64,000 bases of DNA from contig CAXXPK010000003.1 of the NCBI GenBank assembly GCA_963678075.2, positions 682,001-746,000 on the forward strand, given 5' to 3'. This document shows positions 35,584 to 45,245 of this stretch, in pieces (the first letter of the stretch is position 1; the number at the start of each line of letters is the position of its first letter). The notes beneath the pieces are model-generated. The model was not told the origin of the DNA. It was given only the letters and a program-made list of their open reading frames with translations, and did not search any database. Position numbers and translations under genes: made by a program. Source of the DNA: Oleispirillum sp963678075. GTDB lineage: Bacteria; Pseudomonadota; Alphaproteobacteria; Rhodospirillales; Rhodospirillaceae.

Positions 35584-36449
35584 TTACACGCAGGGACGAA
35601 GGTAGGGTTGGTTGATCTCCCACAACTCGTCCAGGATCGCCTTGGCGGCGTCGGTCGAGGTAATCACCGGGTCCAGAAGCAAGGCCTGCATCGCCAGTTC
35701 CTTCGATCCGCGGATCGCCGCCTCGGTGGCGATCTGCTGCACGCTGGCCTGTTGCAGCAGCAGCTTGGCGATGGCGTCGGGCAGCGGCCCCAGACTGATC
35801 GGATGCGGGCCGGCGGCATCCACCATCATCGGGACCTCGACCGCCAGATCGGGCGGCAGATTGGGAATAACGCCGCGATTGAGGACGATTCCGGCTTCGA
35901 TGAAGCGGTGGCGGTTGTGCAGGATGCCGCCGATGATTTGTACCGCGCGTTCGCCCCAGGAGTGCTTGAACCAGTCCTCGGGGATAGGCTTGGCGCGGGT
36001 GATCACCGCGTCGATCAGGTCCTTGAATCTGTCGCGGCCCTTTTCGTCGCCGTCGAAGTCGAAGCCGTGCTCGCCGCCTTCCCAGCCATAGGGGCCAGGT
36101 ACTCGCCGGTGTGGTCGTCGCTGCAGGTCGGCCACAGGCCGAAGGTACGGTAAAGCTTGCGGGTCAGGGGCGAGAAGCTGGGGTCGTGGGCGGCTTCCTT
36201 TTCCTTGAACAGGGGGGAGAGGTCGCGGCCGGAGACTTTCTCGCGCAGGTGCATCACCCATTGGAAGTGGTTCAGTCCGGCGGCTAGCAATTCCACCTCG
36301 GGCTCCGGCATGCCGAGAATCTGGCAGATGAACCAGCGCGCCAGGAAGATGCCGTGACACAGACCGATCGCCTTGCCCGAGAACTTTGCGGGGCGGCTGC
36401 TTGCCCCCGGCATGACGATCACCGGCGACGTGGTGATCGGACAGCGCAC
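35584..36449 (-). pseudogene. Glycoside hydrolase family 4 protein, 5'-truncated and frameshifted
   Basis: The remaining part corresponds to the C-terminal 60% of a GH4 enzyme (NAD- and Mn-dependent alpha-glycosidase, normally about 450 residues). The Mn-site Cys and His regions are there (KAIGLCHGIFLARWF and LLAAGLNHFQWVM), as is IPNLPPDLAVEVPMMVDAAG. The N-terminal Rossmann domain for NAD is missing. A one-base indel at about 36092 in EYLAP-YGWEGGEHGF splits the rest. The loss of the cofactor domain makes activity impossible. It lies just upstream of, and divergent from, the MotA-like gene. Confidence 0.7.
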
Positions 36450-36512
36450 CGTGTTGGCCTATCTGACGTCGCCCCTTCGTAAATTTTCCGCCAACGTATT
36501 TCAGGACGCCCG

Positions 36513-38294
36513 GTGATGGACCAGCGAGCCTTGTTGAAGCATATCAAACAGACCTGCAAGATCTCGGATCTTCTGGCGGTCATTCAAAGTCTGATGCCGC
36601 TGGCCTTGCTGGGGGCGGTCGGCTGGCTCTTCCAGGGTTTCGTGAAGAACGCGATCGCGGACAACCCCATCCTTAATATTGGGATCCTGGTGATCGCCGT
36701 TTCCGGCGCGGGGCTGATGGTTTTCCGTCTGCTCGAGGCCCTGATGGAACGGTGCGTGCTTCGCCGCTTCCTTCGCGAGGCGCTGGGCGGCGGCGACATG
36801 AAGGAGCTACTGGAGGAATCCTGGCTGACCCGGCGGATGATGTACCGCTATCTGTCGCCGATTGCCGAAACCGGCGGCAAGTTGTCCTCGGCGATGGATC
36901 AGGAGGCGATCGAGGGCGAGCTGCGGGCGATGTCGGCGGAATTCGACAGCCGTTTGGAGCTGCCCAACTTCCTGGTCGGCGTCATGGTGGCGATGGGGCT
37001 TTTGGGAACCTTCATCGGCCTGTTGGAGGCCCTGACCGGTATCGCGGGCATGCTGGATGGCATGGCGGGTAACAGCGCCAATCTTGAGGAAGAATTCGTC
37101 AAGCTGATCAGAGAACTGCGCAAGCCGTTGGCCGGTATGGGCATTGACTTTTCGGCGTCGATGTTCGGCTTGGTCAGCAGCCTGATGCTGGGGCTGATGC
37201 TGCTGACGGTGCGCCGGTATGTCCGGCGGGTGATGTCGGATGCCCGGCGCGTTCTGAACGAACTGACCGAGCGCGTGCGCGGTCCGTTGCCGACCATGGG
37301 CGGCGGCGCGGTCCCCTCTCGTGGTGGGGTGTCCGAGGCGTTCTTGTCCGACTTTATGGCGGAATTGTTGGGCAACATCAATTCGTTGCAGGACTTGTTC
37401 CACCGTTCGCAGGATTCCTCGTTGCAGTTGACGACGCGCGTTGACGGTCTGTCGAAGCGCCTGGAAATGGTCGCGCAGTCGATCGAGAACAACGTCGCCG
37501 CCAGCAAGAAGAGCAACGACCTTCTGGGCTTCGGCCCGCGCATGAAGGAAACCAATGAACAGACGCTGAGCGAGCTGCGTTCGATTCTTTCCGCCAACAC
37601 CGACGTGGCGAAGATCAACACGCGGCTGATCGACGTTATGAACGGCATCGATCAGAAGCTGGGGATCGGCAACGATACCCAGCGCCTGTTCCAAGATGCG
37701 CAGGATAACGTCGGTCGCGACACCCTGACCAAGATCGACGAGGCGGTGGGCGTGCTGCACACCGTCAACGATCACGGTTCGGATACCGAAAACCGCCTCG
37801 ACCGTCGTTTGCAGGCGCTGGCGTCGTCGTCCACCGCGATCGCCACCGGCGTGCAGCAGTTGGCGGTGAAGATGAACGAGGTCGCCTCGATCTCGCAGAC
37901 CCAGCTGAGCAATGCCGGTGCGGTGCAGCAGTCGATGCGTGACGCGGTGTCGGAAACCCTGGGCTCGTTCAAGGATCTTTCGGAACGCCTGAAGAAGATC
38001 GAAGAGGTCGATGTCGGCGGCTCCCGCCACCTGTGGGAGATCAAGGAAAACTTCGGCGCGATGAACAGCTCGCTCGAACCCTTGGGCGCGATCGCCAGCG
38101 GCATCAGCCACCAGAGCACCATTCTGGAGGCGACGTTGGAGGAAATGCGCAACAGTCAGCGGAACCTGATCCGCGAAATCACGCGGGAACTGGCGCGGGC
38201 GATGGCGCAGCAACAGCAACAAATGCTGGAAAAACAGCAGGCAAGCCAACAGGCGATGGAATCCCCATATGATGGGGAAGTGACGGAAGAATAA
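36513..38294 (+). CDS. MotA/TolQ/ExbB-like proton channel protein with long coiled-coil tail (ZorA-like)
   Basis: This 593-residue inner-membrane protein has two N-terminal hydrophobic segments (about 26-47 and 53-73), a TolQ/MotA signature helix (FLVGVMVAMGLLGTFIGLLE near 150-172) and a fourth helix (ASMFGLVSSLMLGLMLLTVR near 217-237). A cytoplasmic coiled coil of about 330 residues follows, ending Gln-rich. The build is that of ZorA of the Zorya defence system, but no ZorB/C/D/E gene is near. Instead it precedes an RTX adhesin and its secretion ABC transporter. It may energise or control surface display (inference). The frame is intact although its neighbours are broken. Confidence 0.75.
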   Translation: MMDQRALLKHIKQTCKISDLLAVIQSLMPLALLGAVGWLFQGFVKNAIADNPILNIGILVIAVSGAGLMVFRLLEALMERCVLRRFLREALGGGDMKELLEESWLTRRMMYRYLSPIAETGGKLSSAMDQEAIEGELRAMSAEFDSRLELPNFLVGVMVAMGLLGTFIGLLEALTGIAGMLDGMAGNSANLEEEFVKLIRELRKPLAGMGIDFSASMFGLVSSLMLGLMLLTVRRYVRRVMSDARRVLNELTERVRGPLPTMGGGAVPSRGGVSEAFLSDFMAELLGNINSLQDLFHRSQDSSLQLTTRVDGLSKRLEMVAQSIENNVAASKKSNDLLGFGPRMKETNEQTLSELRSILSANTDVAKINTRLIDVMNGIDQKLGIGNDTQRLFQDAQDNVGRDTLTKIDEAVGVLHTVNDHGSDTENRLDRRLQALASSSTAIATGVQQLAVKMNEVASISQTQLSNAGAVQQSMRDAVSETLGSFKDLSERLKKIEEVDVGGSRHLWEIKENFGAMNSSLEPLGAIASGISHQSTILEATLEEMRNSQRNLIREITRELARAMAQQQQQMLEKQQASQQAMESPYDGEVTEE

Positions 38295-38350
38295 GCATGT
38301 TCCAGGTCCGGCCCCACCGTCTGGGGTGATGCAGGAAGGGAGGCTCGACC

Positions 38351-40035
38351 ATGCCTCAGAAGGCGTCGATCATTAAACCGGATGCTTCCGGTGGGTTCAA
38401 GCTGCCCCTGTCGCAAGGGGATGTGGCGCGGATCGATGTGGTCGATGTCGATCTGGTGATCCAGGCCAAGGACGGCACGCGCTACGTGCTGGCGGGCGCC
38501 GGGATCGAGGCGATGAGCGATCATCCGCCGATGGTGAGGTTCACCAACGGCGCGGCCAGTTCCTCCTCCCTGCTGGAAATGGTCGGGTTGGTGGAAACGC
38601 CGGATTTGTCCATTCCGGTGATGAGCAGCCTGACTGAGCACGATGCCAAGACGACCTCGGGCGACAAGTCGTACCATGGCGACGGCACCCAGGATGCGGC
38701 GCCCGAATTCCAGGCGAGCCAATCCCAGCTTGAGGCGCAGGCCGAGGCGCAGCAGGCCGCTCAATCCGATCTGGTCGGCCCGATTGCCGAGGCTTCCGAC
38801 GCCACCGTCGAACAATTGGTGCAGGAAATCGGCAAGGCGGTGGACAAGCTGCACGACAAGGCCGCCGACCCTGCCCCGGTGCAGCCGTTTGAACCTCCGG
38901 CGGCCCCCGCAACCGGGGTCGGCGCGGCGCCGAACCCGGTCAGCCTGACGCCGCTGTTGGTGCTCAACATGGGCAACGTGGTCAGCCCCACCAGCACCTC
39001 CAACCAGTTACGGCTCGGGCGGCTTTTCCGGCAGCGATGCCGTGTTGCATATCGATGCGCGCGATGCCTTGCAGATCACCATGGAAACCATTACCGGTAC
39101 GGATGGGGTGAACGACGTGATCTACGCCGACAGCTCGTCGGTGGGCGGCGTCAGCTACAACGCCAACGGCACGGTCAGCGGTACTGCGCAGTTCGCCAAG
39201 GAGTTCTCCGTCCAGATTTCCGGTTATTTCACCACCCTGACCGCGATCACCGTGACGATTTCTGGAAACACGTCGGCGATTTCCATCGTCGGCGGCACTG
39301 AGACCCCCTGGCGGCGGCGTCTGGACTCTGGCGCTTGAGGTGCTGACCGACGAACAGACCTTCAAAATCGTCTACCTGACCCCCGAGGCGGACGCCGCCA
39401 ATCCGGTGCATGACAGTTTCACCCTGACCATGAACATCACCGGCGTTACTCGCGCCCAGGAATTCACCAGTTCCAGTACCTATAATTTCGAGATCCGCGA
39501 CGCCAACACCGTCGCTGATATCAGTCAATCCTCCGGTGGGCAGGTCGTCTATGTGCTGCCCGCGCAGGGCGTCGCCAATTCGATTTCGACCGGTACTGGC
39601 GCCGATACGGTGCATGCGGGGACGGGCAATGACATCGTTTCCGCTGGGGCCGGGAACGACTTCATCAACGTGGGCGGCGGCACCAATATCATCGATGGCG
39701 GCGCGGGCACCGACAAGGTGTCTTACGCGGGGCTTGCCACCGACGTGACCGTCAACTTGGTCACCGGCGGAGCTACCGGCGGCGCCATCGACACCCTGAC
39801 CGCGTCTCAGGTGACGGACATCGCCGACAACGGCACCAGTTCGTCGCTGACCTTCATCCTGGACACTGGCGATACCTTCACCGCCGACGTCAGCGGGACC
39901 GATTACATCCAGGCGGTGACTGCGGGGGTCACCACCACCTATGGCGCGGGGGTCGATGTGGTGTCCGCCGGTGTCGATACCACCTATGCGAATTACAATT
40001 CCGCGAATGCGTTGCAGGCGACGGTCAATGTCGAT
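38351..40035 (+). pseudogene. RTX-type adhesin remnant, two frameshifts and lost C-terminus
   Basis: The start ATG 38351 opens a non-secretory N-terminal domain (GGFKLPLSQGDVARIDVVDV and TRYVLAGAGIEAMSDHPPMV), then an Ala/Gln/Glu linker. Frame breaks occur at about 39008 and 39295. The restored sequence shows beta-rich repeats and RTX calcium-binding nonapeptides (GTGADTVHAGTGNDIVSAGA, then GNDFINVGGG). Near 40035 it changes abruptly into a transporter sequence. A full-length adhesin of this type would be far larger and end in a type I secretion signal, so a big deletion (or an assembly collapse of repeats) is likely. Confidence 0.7.
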
Positions 40036-41106
40036 TACCGAGCCCGATCGGGCGGCCGGGCGGCCGGGCAGCCCTGGGGCGAGGCCCTGTCCGCCTTGCT
40101 GGCGGCGGCGGACGTGCCGTTTCTGATGTTGTTCCTGTTGATCGTCGCCTAGGTCGGCGGTTTCCTGGTGTTGGTGCCTCTGCTGTTGGGCGTGACGCTG
40201 ATCGCGGCGCATGCCCTGTTCGCGATTCCGACCCTGGAGGCCGAGGCTCGCCGCGCCGGGGAGGCCCGTTTTTCCCTGTTGGCCGACGTTCTGTCGTCGT
40301 GCGAGGCGGTGGTCGGCGGGCGCTTCGCCGGATACCCTGCGGCACGGTTGGCGCCGCGCCAGTCTGCGCGCGGGCGCGGCGTCGGGGCGGTCGCGTTTCT
40401 GGCATGCCCTGGCCTTCGCGTCGTCGGCGTTGTTCACCAATCTGGCCTATGTCGGGGTGATCGTCACCGGCGCCTATTTGATCGACGCGTGGGAACTGAC
40501 CACCGGTCGTTTGATGGCGTGTTCGATCCTGACCTCGCGGCTGATGGCGTCCCTGGCTTCGGTGGTGACGCTGTTGATCCGTTATCGCGAATTCCGCCGT
40601 GCCTTGGCCGAGGTGGACCGCACCCTGCCGTCGCCGCCCTCCGCCGCGCCGCCGCGCCTGCGCGGGCGCCTGATCGGCGAGGTCCGTTTCGGCGGCGTTA
40701 GAGCCGTCGCCTGCGCGCCGAGGGCGTTCCCGCCCTCGATAAGGTCGATCTGGTGGTCCCTTCCGGCGAGATGCTGGGCATCGCGGGCCGTCCCGGCGCC
40801 GGCAAGACGATGTTGTTGCGGCTGCTTTCCTGCGGGTTGAAGCCCGATGGCGGCGAGGTGCTGATCGACAACGTGCCGCTGTCCGCCCTGGCTCCCCACG
40901 ATCTTTCCCTAAATATCGGCTACAAGCCGCAGGACCCCTGTCTATTCGAAGGCTCGTTGAAAGACAATCTGCGGCTGGGTCAACCCGGTCTCGAAATCGG
41001 CGCGATCAAGGCGGCGTTGAAGGCCGTGGGGTTGATGTCCGCCCTGGAGCAGGGGGAACTGAACCTGACCACTCCGGTGGGGCCGCGTGAACGGGTCCTT
41101 GCCTGA
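40036..41106 (+). pseudogene. Type I secretion ABC transporter remnant
   Basis: The sequence starts in the middle of a membrane domain (DVPFLMLFLLIVA), meets an in-frame TAG at 40150-40152 and continues (VGGFLVLVPLLLGVTLIAAH). The frame then changes at about 40330 and about 40700. The ATPase part has Walker A (AGRPGAGKTMLLRLLSCGLK) and the Q-loop (IGYKPQDPCLFEGSLKDNLR) but stops at 41104-41106 before the signature and Walker B. It lacks the N-terminal C39-like domain. It is a non-functional relic of the exporter for the adjacent adhesin. Confidence 0.8.
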
Positions 41107-41176
41107 AAAAGCCCTCGACGCGGCGCCCGCGATCGCGTACCAACCGCCTTTTCCGCCAGAAAAGGGAGGTCCCGGC

Positions 41177-41458
41177 GTGTTCCATGTGAACGAGTATTTC
41201 GACGGCAAGGTCAAGTCCATCGCCTTTCAGGGCGAATCCCTTCCTGCCACGGTCGGCGTGATGGCGGCGGGCGACTATGAATTCGGCACCAACCGGTTGG
41301 AAACGATGACGGTGGTTTCCGGCGCGCTGACGGTCAGGCTGCCGGGCGCGGCGGAATGGGCGACGTTCCAGGCCGGGGATAGCTTTCAGGTCCCGGCGAA
41401 CGCGAAATTTCAGCTGAAGGTGACGGCCGACACTGCCTATCTGTGCACCTACGTCTGA
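41177..41458 (+). CDS. ppnP: Pyrimidine/purine nucleoside phosphorylase (YaiE/DUF1255)
   Basis: This 93-residue single-domain cupin matches PpnP, which phosphorolyses diverse nucleosides. The GTG at 41177 follows GGGAGG by seven bases and gives the family-typical beginning VFHVNEYFDGKVKSIAFQ; an upstream in-frame ATG at 41087 lies inside the transporter relic. Other conserved parts are GVMAAGDYEFGTNRLETMTV and FQAGDSFQVPANAKFQLKV. It is full length and intact. Confidence 0.92.
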   Translation: MFHVNEYFDGKVKSIAFQGESLPATVGVMAAGDYEFGTNRLETMTVVSGALTVRLPGAAEWATFQAGDSFQVPANAKFQLKVTADTAYLCTYV

Positions 41459-41558
41459 GGGTGCGCGGGCGGTGGCGGGGTTTGCGCGCCGCCGCCGCCG
41501 CACTTATATCCCATGCACGCGGCGGCGATATCCGCGAGGAAGACAAGCGACAGGGGAT

Positions 41559-41948
41559 ATGATGACGGATTTTGGCAAGATCATGGGGCTGGCGGTGTTG
41601 GCTTGGGGCGTCGCCGTGGGCGCCGGTGCCGCGTCGGCGGCATCGCCGACGCCGGAGCAGTGCGCCGCGGCCTATCGCGGCTGCGATGCGGCCTGTAACG
41701 CCAAGGACCCGAGGCACGGGTTTTCCTATGCCGGGTGTTCGGCGAAGTGCGTGGCGAGCCGCGCGACCTGCGAGGGCGAGATCGTCTATGACGAGACCTC
41801 GGCCTGGAGCAAGAAGCAGTACGACGCCGCCAAGTCCTGGGTGCAGGAAAAAACGCGACAGACGAAAGAGCTGATCGACGAGGACCCCAGCAACACGGAA
41901 TACAAATACCCGCCGAACGACCCTGAAACCGGCAAGGTTCAGCGGTAG
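41559..41948 (+). CDS. Small secreted cysteine-rich protein
   Basis: This 129-residue protein starts at ATG 41559 or 41562 with a signal peptide (IMGLAVLAWGVAVGAGAASA). The mature part has six cysteines in a CAAAYRGCDAACNAK and YAGCSAKCVASRATCEG arrangement, suggesting three disulfides, followed by a charged helix. I do not recognise a family. Its end overlaps the end of the convergent Cache protein gene by ten bases. Confidence 0.6.
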   Translation: MMTDFGKIMGLAVLAWGVAVGAGAASAASPTPEQCAAAYRGCDAACNAKDPRHGFSYAGCSAKCVASRATCEGEIVYDETSAWSKKQYDAAKSWVQEKTRQTKELIDEDPSNTEYKYPPNDPETGKVQR

Positions 41949-42373
41949 TAGGCGCCGACCACCAGGATGACGTCATCGACCCGCCGGATCAGGCTGGTCT
42001 TGCGCATCGGGGTGCCGGTCAACGGGTTGATGATGCGGTATTCCAGATTGCCCTGGCCGGAGGAGCGTGCGATCTCGCGGATCATGTCGCCATAGGGCTT
42101 GCCGTCCGCATCCAGGATTTGAAAGATGCTGCGCCCGACCATGCGGGGGTCGGCGTGGGACAGGCGGACGCCATCATCGACGCGGCTCATCGAGATGTAG
42201 AGGTCGCGGTCCCGGAACGGACCGTTCTTTTCCATGAAGGCGCGGGCGGCTTCGTTGGAGCCGTGCAGCTCGACATAGGCGACGGCCTTTTCCAGCATCG
42301 CCTTGGCCTCGGCCTGCGAGGCGAAGTCTTGCGACCACGCCTTCGCCACTCCGCCGGAGAGGCAAAGGAACAA
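41939..42373 (-). CDS. Secreted single Cache-domain protein
   Basis: This roughly 144-residue protein has a short signal peptide (LFLCLSGGVAKAWSQ) and one Cache-type sensory domain (AYVELHGSNEAARAFMEKNG, LYISMSRVDDGVRLSHADPR, GMIREIARSS-like helix, and YRIINPLTGTPMRKTSLIRR). Free-standing Cache proteins bind small ligands in the periplasm. No ATG fits; a TTG at 42371-42373 is the first possible start, and the frame stays open upstream, so the start is uncertain. Confidence 0.65.
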   Translation of the reverse strand: MFLCLSGGVAKAWSQDFASQAEAKAMLEKAVAYVELHGSNEAARAFMEKNGPFRDRDLYISMSRVDDGVRLSHADPRMVGRSIFQILDADGKPYGDMIREIARSSGQGNLEYRIINPLTGTPMRKTSLIRRVDDVILVVGAYYR

Positions 42374-42621
42374 GATCAGAAGCCGAACACAACAGTACTT
42401 TGTAACGCGACCGGCGTGAATGCGCCGATCTCCCCTCCACGAGCCTGGGCCTATACATTACTTGGTTTGTCGTCATCCCGCAATGCGCGCCCGGCGGCAT
42501 TAGAGGGTTCTCTTCGCGGGTGATTGCGTGTATATGGGAGGGTCCGTTTTCCCTGGCGGCCCGCGCCCCATGGCGCGGCGGTGGGCGATAAGGTCGATTT
42601 TTTGAGGGAGTGTGAAGGCCC

Positions 42622-44013
42622 ATGGTCGAGACCAAGAACTGGACCTCTGAATCCTGGAAGAGCCGCCCGATCGTGCAGATGCCGGATTATCTGGATGCCG
42701 TGGCGCTGCGGCGAGTCGAGGATCGTCTGCGCGGTTATCCGCCGCTGGTCTTCGCGGGCGAGGCGCGCAGTCTGAAGCGGGCGCTGGCCCATGCCTCCGA
42801 GGGGCAGGCATTCCTGCTGCAGGGCGGCGATTGCGCCGAAAGCTTCGCGGACTTTCACCCCGACACCATTCGCGACACCTTCCGAATCCTGTTGCAGATG
42901 GCGGTGGTTCTGACCTTCGGCGGATCGGTGCCGGTGGTCAAGGTGGGGCGTATGGCCGGACAGTTCGCCAAGCCGCGTTCCTCGGCGACCGAGGTGATCG
43001 ATGGTGTCGAACTGCTGTCCTATCGCGGCGATATGATCAATGGGCCGGAAGCGACGCCCGAGGCGCGGGTTGCCGATCCCGATCGGTTGGTGCAGGCCTA
43101 TAATCAGGCGGCGGCGACCCTGAATCTTCTGCGCGCGTTTTCGCAGGGCGGTTATGCCAATCTGCAATCGGTGCACCAGTGGAACCTGGATTTCCTGGCC
43201 GATACGCCGCAGGCGCACCGCTACAACGACATGGCCAACCGCATCGACGAGGCGCTGTCCTTCATGGCCGCTTGTGGCGTCACCCCCGATCTGGTGACGC
43301 AGATGCGCGAGACCGATTTCTATACCTCGCATGAGGCGTTGCACCTGAACTATGAACAGGCGCTGACCCGCATCGATTCGACCACCGGCGACTGGTACGA
43401 CTGCTCCGCCCACATGTTGTGGATCGGCGACCGTACCCGCCAGTTGGACGGCGCGCACGTCGAATTTTTGCGCGGCGTCGGCAATCCCCTGGGTGTTAAG
43501 GCGGGGCCGTCAATGTCCGCAGACGACCTGCTGCGGCTGTGCGACGTTCTCAACCCCGACAACGAACCCGGTCACCTGACCGTGATCGCGCGGATGGGGG
43601 CCGAGCAGGTGATGGACAAGCTGCCGCCCTTGGTGCGCGCGCTGAAGGCCGAGAGTCGCAAGGTCCTGTGGTCGTGCGATCCGATGCACGGCAACACCGA
43701 AAAGGTCTCCAGCGGCTACAAGACCCGCGACTTCGAACGCATCCTGGCCGAGGTGCGGGGCTTCTTCACGGTGCATGCGGCGGAAGGCACCCATGCCGGC
43801 GGTGTCCATTTCGAGCTGACCGGGCTGAACGTCACCGAGTGCATCGGCGGAACCTCGGCGGTGACCGAGGCGTCCCTGGGCGATCGTTACGAAACCGCCT
43901 GCGATCCGCGCCTTAACGCCGATCAGTCGTTGGAACTAGCGTTCCTGTTGGCCGGGCATCTGAAGGCCGAACGCGACAAGGCACGGGCCTTGGCCCGTCA
44001 GGCGACAAGGTAG
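42622..44013 (+). CDS. aroF: Class II 3-deoxy-7-phosphoheptulonate synthase
   Basis: Plant-type (class II) DAHP synthase condenses phosphoenolpyruvate with erythrose-4-phosphate, the first step of aromatic amino acid synthesis. The protein is 463 residues, normal for the class. Conserved segments are GQAFLLQGGDCAESFADFHP with the metal-site Cys, GRMAGQFAKPRSSATEV, SCDPMHGNTEKVSSGYKTRD and GGVHFELTGLNVTECIGG. The start ATG 42622 (MVETKNWTSESWKSRPIVQM) is preceded by GAGGGAG-like sequence. The class symbol varies between aroF, aroG and aroH. Confidence 0.92.
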   Translation: MVETKNWTSESWKSRPIVQMPDYLDAVALRRVEDRLRGYPPLVFAGEARSLKRALAHASEGQAFLLQGGDCAESFADFHPDTIRDTFRILLQMAVVLTFGGSVPVVKVGRMAGQFAKPRSSATEVIDGVELLSYRGDMINGPEATPEARVADPDRLVQAYNQAAATLNLLRAFSQGGYANLQSVHQWNLDFLADTPQAHRYNDMANRIDEALSFMAACGVTPDLVTQMRETDFYTSHEALHLNYEQALTRIDSTTGDWYDCSAHMLWIGDRTRQLDGAHVEFLRGVGNPLGVKAGPSMSADDLLRLCDVLNPDNEPGHLTVIARMGAEQVMDKLPPLVRALKAESRKVLWSCDPMHGNTEKVSSGYKTRDFERILAEVRGFFTVHAAEGTHAGGVHFELTGLNVTECIGGTSAVTEASLGDRYETACDPRLNADQSLELAFLLAGHLKAERDKARALARQATR

Positions 44014-44078
44014 GCGACGCCGGTTCTTTGCGCCGCGTCCCGGACGCCACCGGACGCGGGCCGGAAGGGGAGGGTTCC

Positions 44079-45245
44079 ATGGTGGCCAAACGCCTGGGTG
44101 CGTCTTGTTGCGCCGCCGTCACGCAGCCCGCAGCTGGCGATGTGCCGTTCTATACCGACAAGTATTTCACCCGCACCCGGCGGATCGTCGAACGTTTTGG
44201 CGACATCGACGTCACCTACGCGGTGTTCATGCGCCGTCCGGTTCTGCATACGCCGCGATTGGCCTTGGCCTGGCTGACCCAGGTGATGGCGGAAAAGGGC
44301 GCGGCGGTCACCGTCGAGGAACGCTTCGCCGAAGGCGATTGGGTCGGCGCCGGAGAGCCGATGCTTTACATCACGGGTTCCTTCGTCGCGTTGTCGGAAT
44401 TGGAAACCCTGTTCCTGCAAAAGATCGGGTCCGCCGCGGTTGCCGCCTTCGGTGCCTATCAGATGTGTTGCGAGCTGCCGAAGATCAGCTTTCTGGCGAT
44501 GGACGCGCGCCACTGCGCCGGGGCCGAGATGGCCGAAATGATGGCGTATGCCGCGTCGGTCGGGTCGCGGGCGGCGCAGGCCAAGGTCGATGCGATCGGT
44601 TTCGTCGGCAATTCCAACGATGCTACCGCGCATTACTTCGGGCAGGACCAGGGCATGGGGACAATGCCGCACGCCCTGATCGGCTATGCCGGATCGACGG
44701 TGCGCGCCGCCGAGATGTTCCACGAAACCTTTCCCGAGGTGCCGTTGTTCGTTTTGGTGGATTATTTCGGTCTCGAGGTCAGCGATACCCTGGCGGTTTG
44801 CAAACGCTTTCCCGGTCTGGCGCGTCAGGGACGGTTGGGCATCCGGTTGGATACCCATGGCGGACGCTTCGTCGAGGGGCTGGACACACAGTCGTCCTAC
44901 GCGGTTCTGGACAAGCACGCGCCCGATGCGTTGCGCGGCTACCGTTCGGAAATCGAATTGCGCCACCTGATCGGCACCGGGGTTTCCGCCGCCGCCATTT
45001 GGCACGTGCGCGAGGCTCTCGACACCCACGGCTTCGAGAAGGTCAAGATCATCGCGTCCAGCGGCTTTTCCGGCAAGAAGTGCAGCGTCATGGCCTTGGC
45101 CAAGGCGCCGGTCGACATCATCGGCACCGGATCCTTCCTGCCGGAGTTGTGGGGGGAAACCTACGCCACCGCCGATATCGTCGCCTATGGCGGCGAGCCA
45201 AGGGTCAAGGTCGGACGCGAATTCCTGCTGCGCCCCAATGCCTGA
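44079..45245 (+). CDS. pncB: Nicotinate phosphoribosyltransferase
   Basis: This 388-residue enzyme converts nicotinate and PRPP to nicotinate mononucleotide in NAD salvage. The start ATG 44079 follows GGGGAGGG; an in-frame ATG upstream (44028) has no such site. Family features include FYTDKYFTRTRRIVERFGDI near the N-terminus, MDARHCAGAEMAEMMAYAA, GTMPHALIGYAGSTVRAAEM and VKIIASSGFSGKKCSVMALA. It lies between aroF and a convergent hypothetical gene, with nadE further on, so two NAD genes are close together. Confidence 0.88.
   Translation: MVAKRLGASCCAAVTQPAAGDVPFYTDKYFTRTRRIVERFGDIDVTYAVFMRRPVLHTPRLALAWLTQVMAEKGAAVTVEERFAEGDWVGAGEPMLYITGSFVALSELETLFLQKIGSAAVAAFGAYQMCCELPKISFLAMDARHCAGAEMAEMMAYAASVGSRAAQAKVDAIGFVGNSNDATAHYFGQDQGMGTMPHALIGYAGSTVRAAEMFHETFPEVPLFVLVDYFGLEVSDTLAVCKRFPGLARQGRLGIRLDTHGGRFVEGLDTQSSYAVLDKHAPDALRGYRSEIELRHLIGTGVSAAAIWHVREALDTHGFEKVKIIASSGFSGKKCSVMALAKAPVDIIGTGSFLPELWGETYATADIVAYGGEPRVKVGREFLLRPNA

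Noticed and set aside
36513..41106. Zorya anti-phage defence system
   Set aside because: Only a ZorA-like channel protein is present. No ZorB-type OmpA protein, ZorC/D helicase or ZorE nuclease gene is nearby, and the following genes are adhesin and exporter relics.
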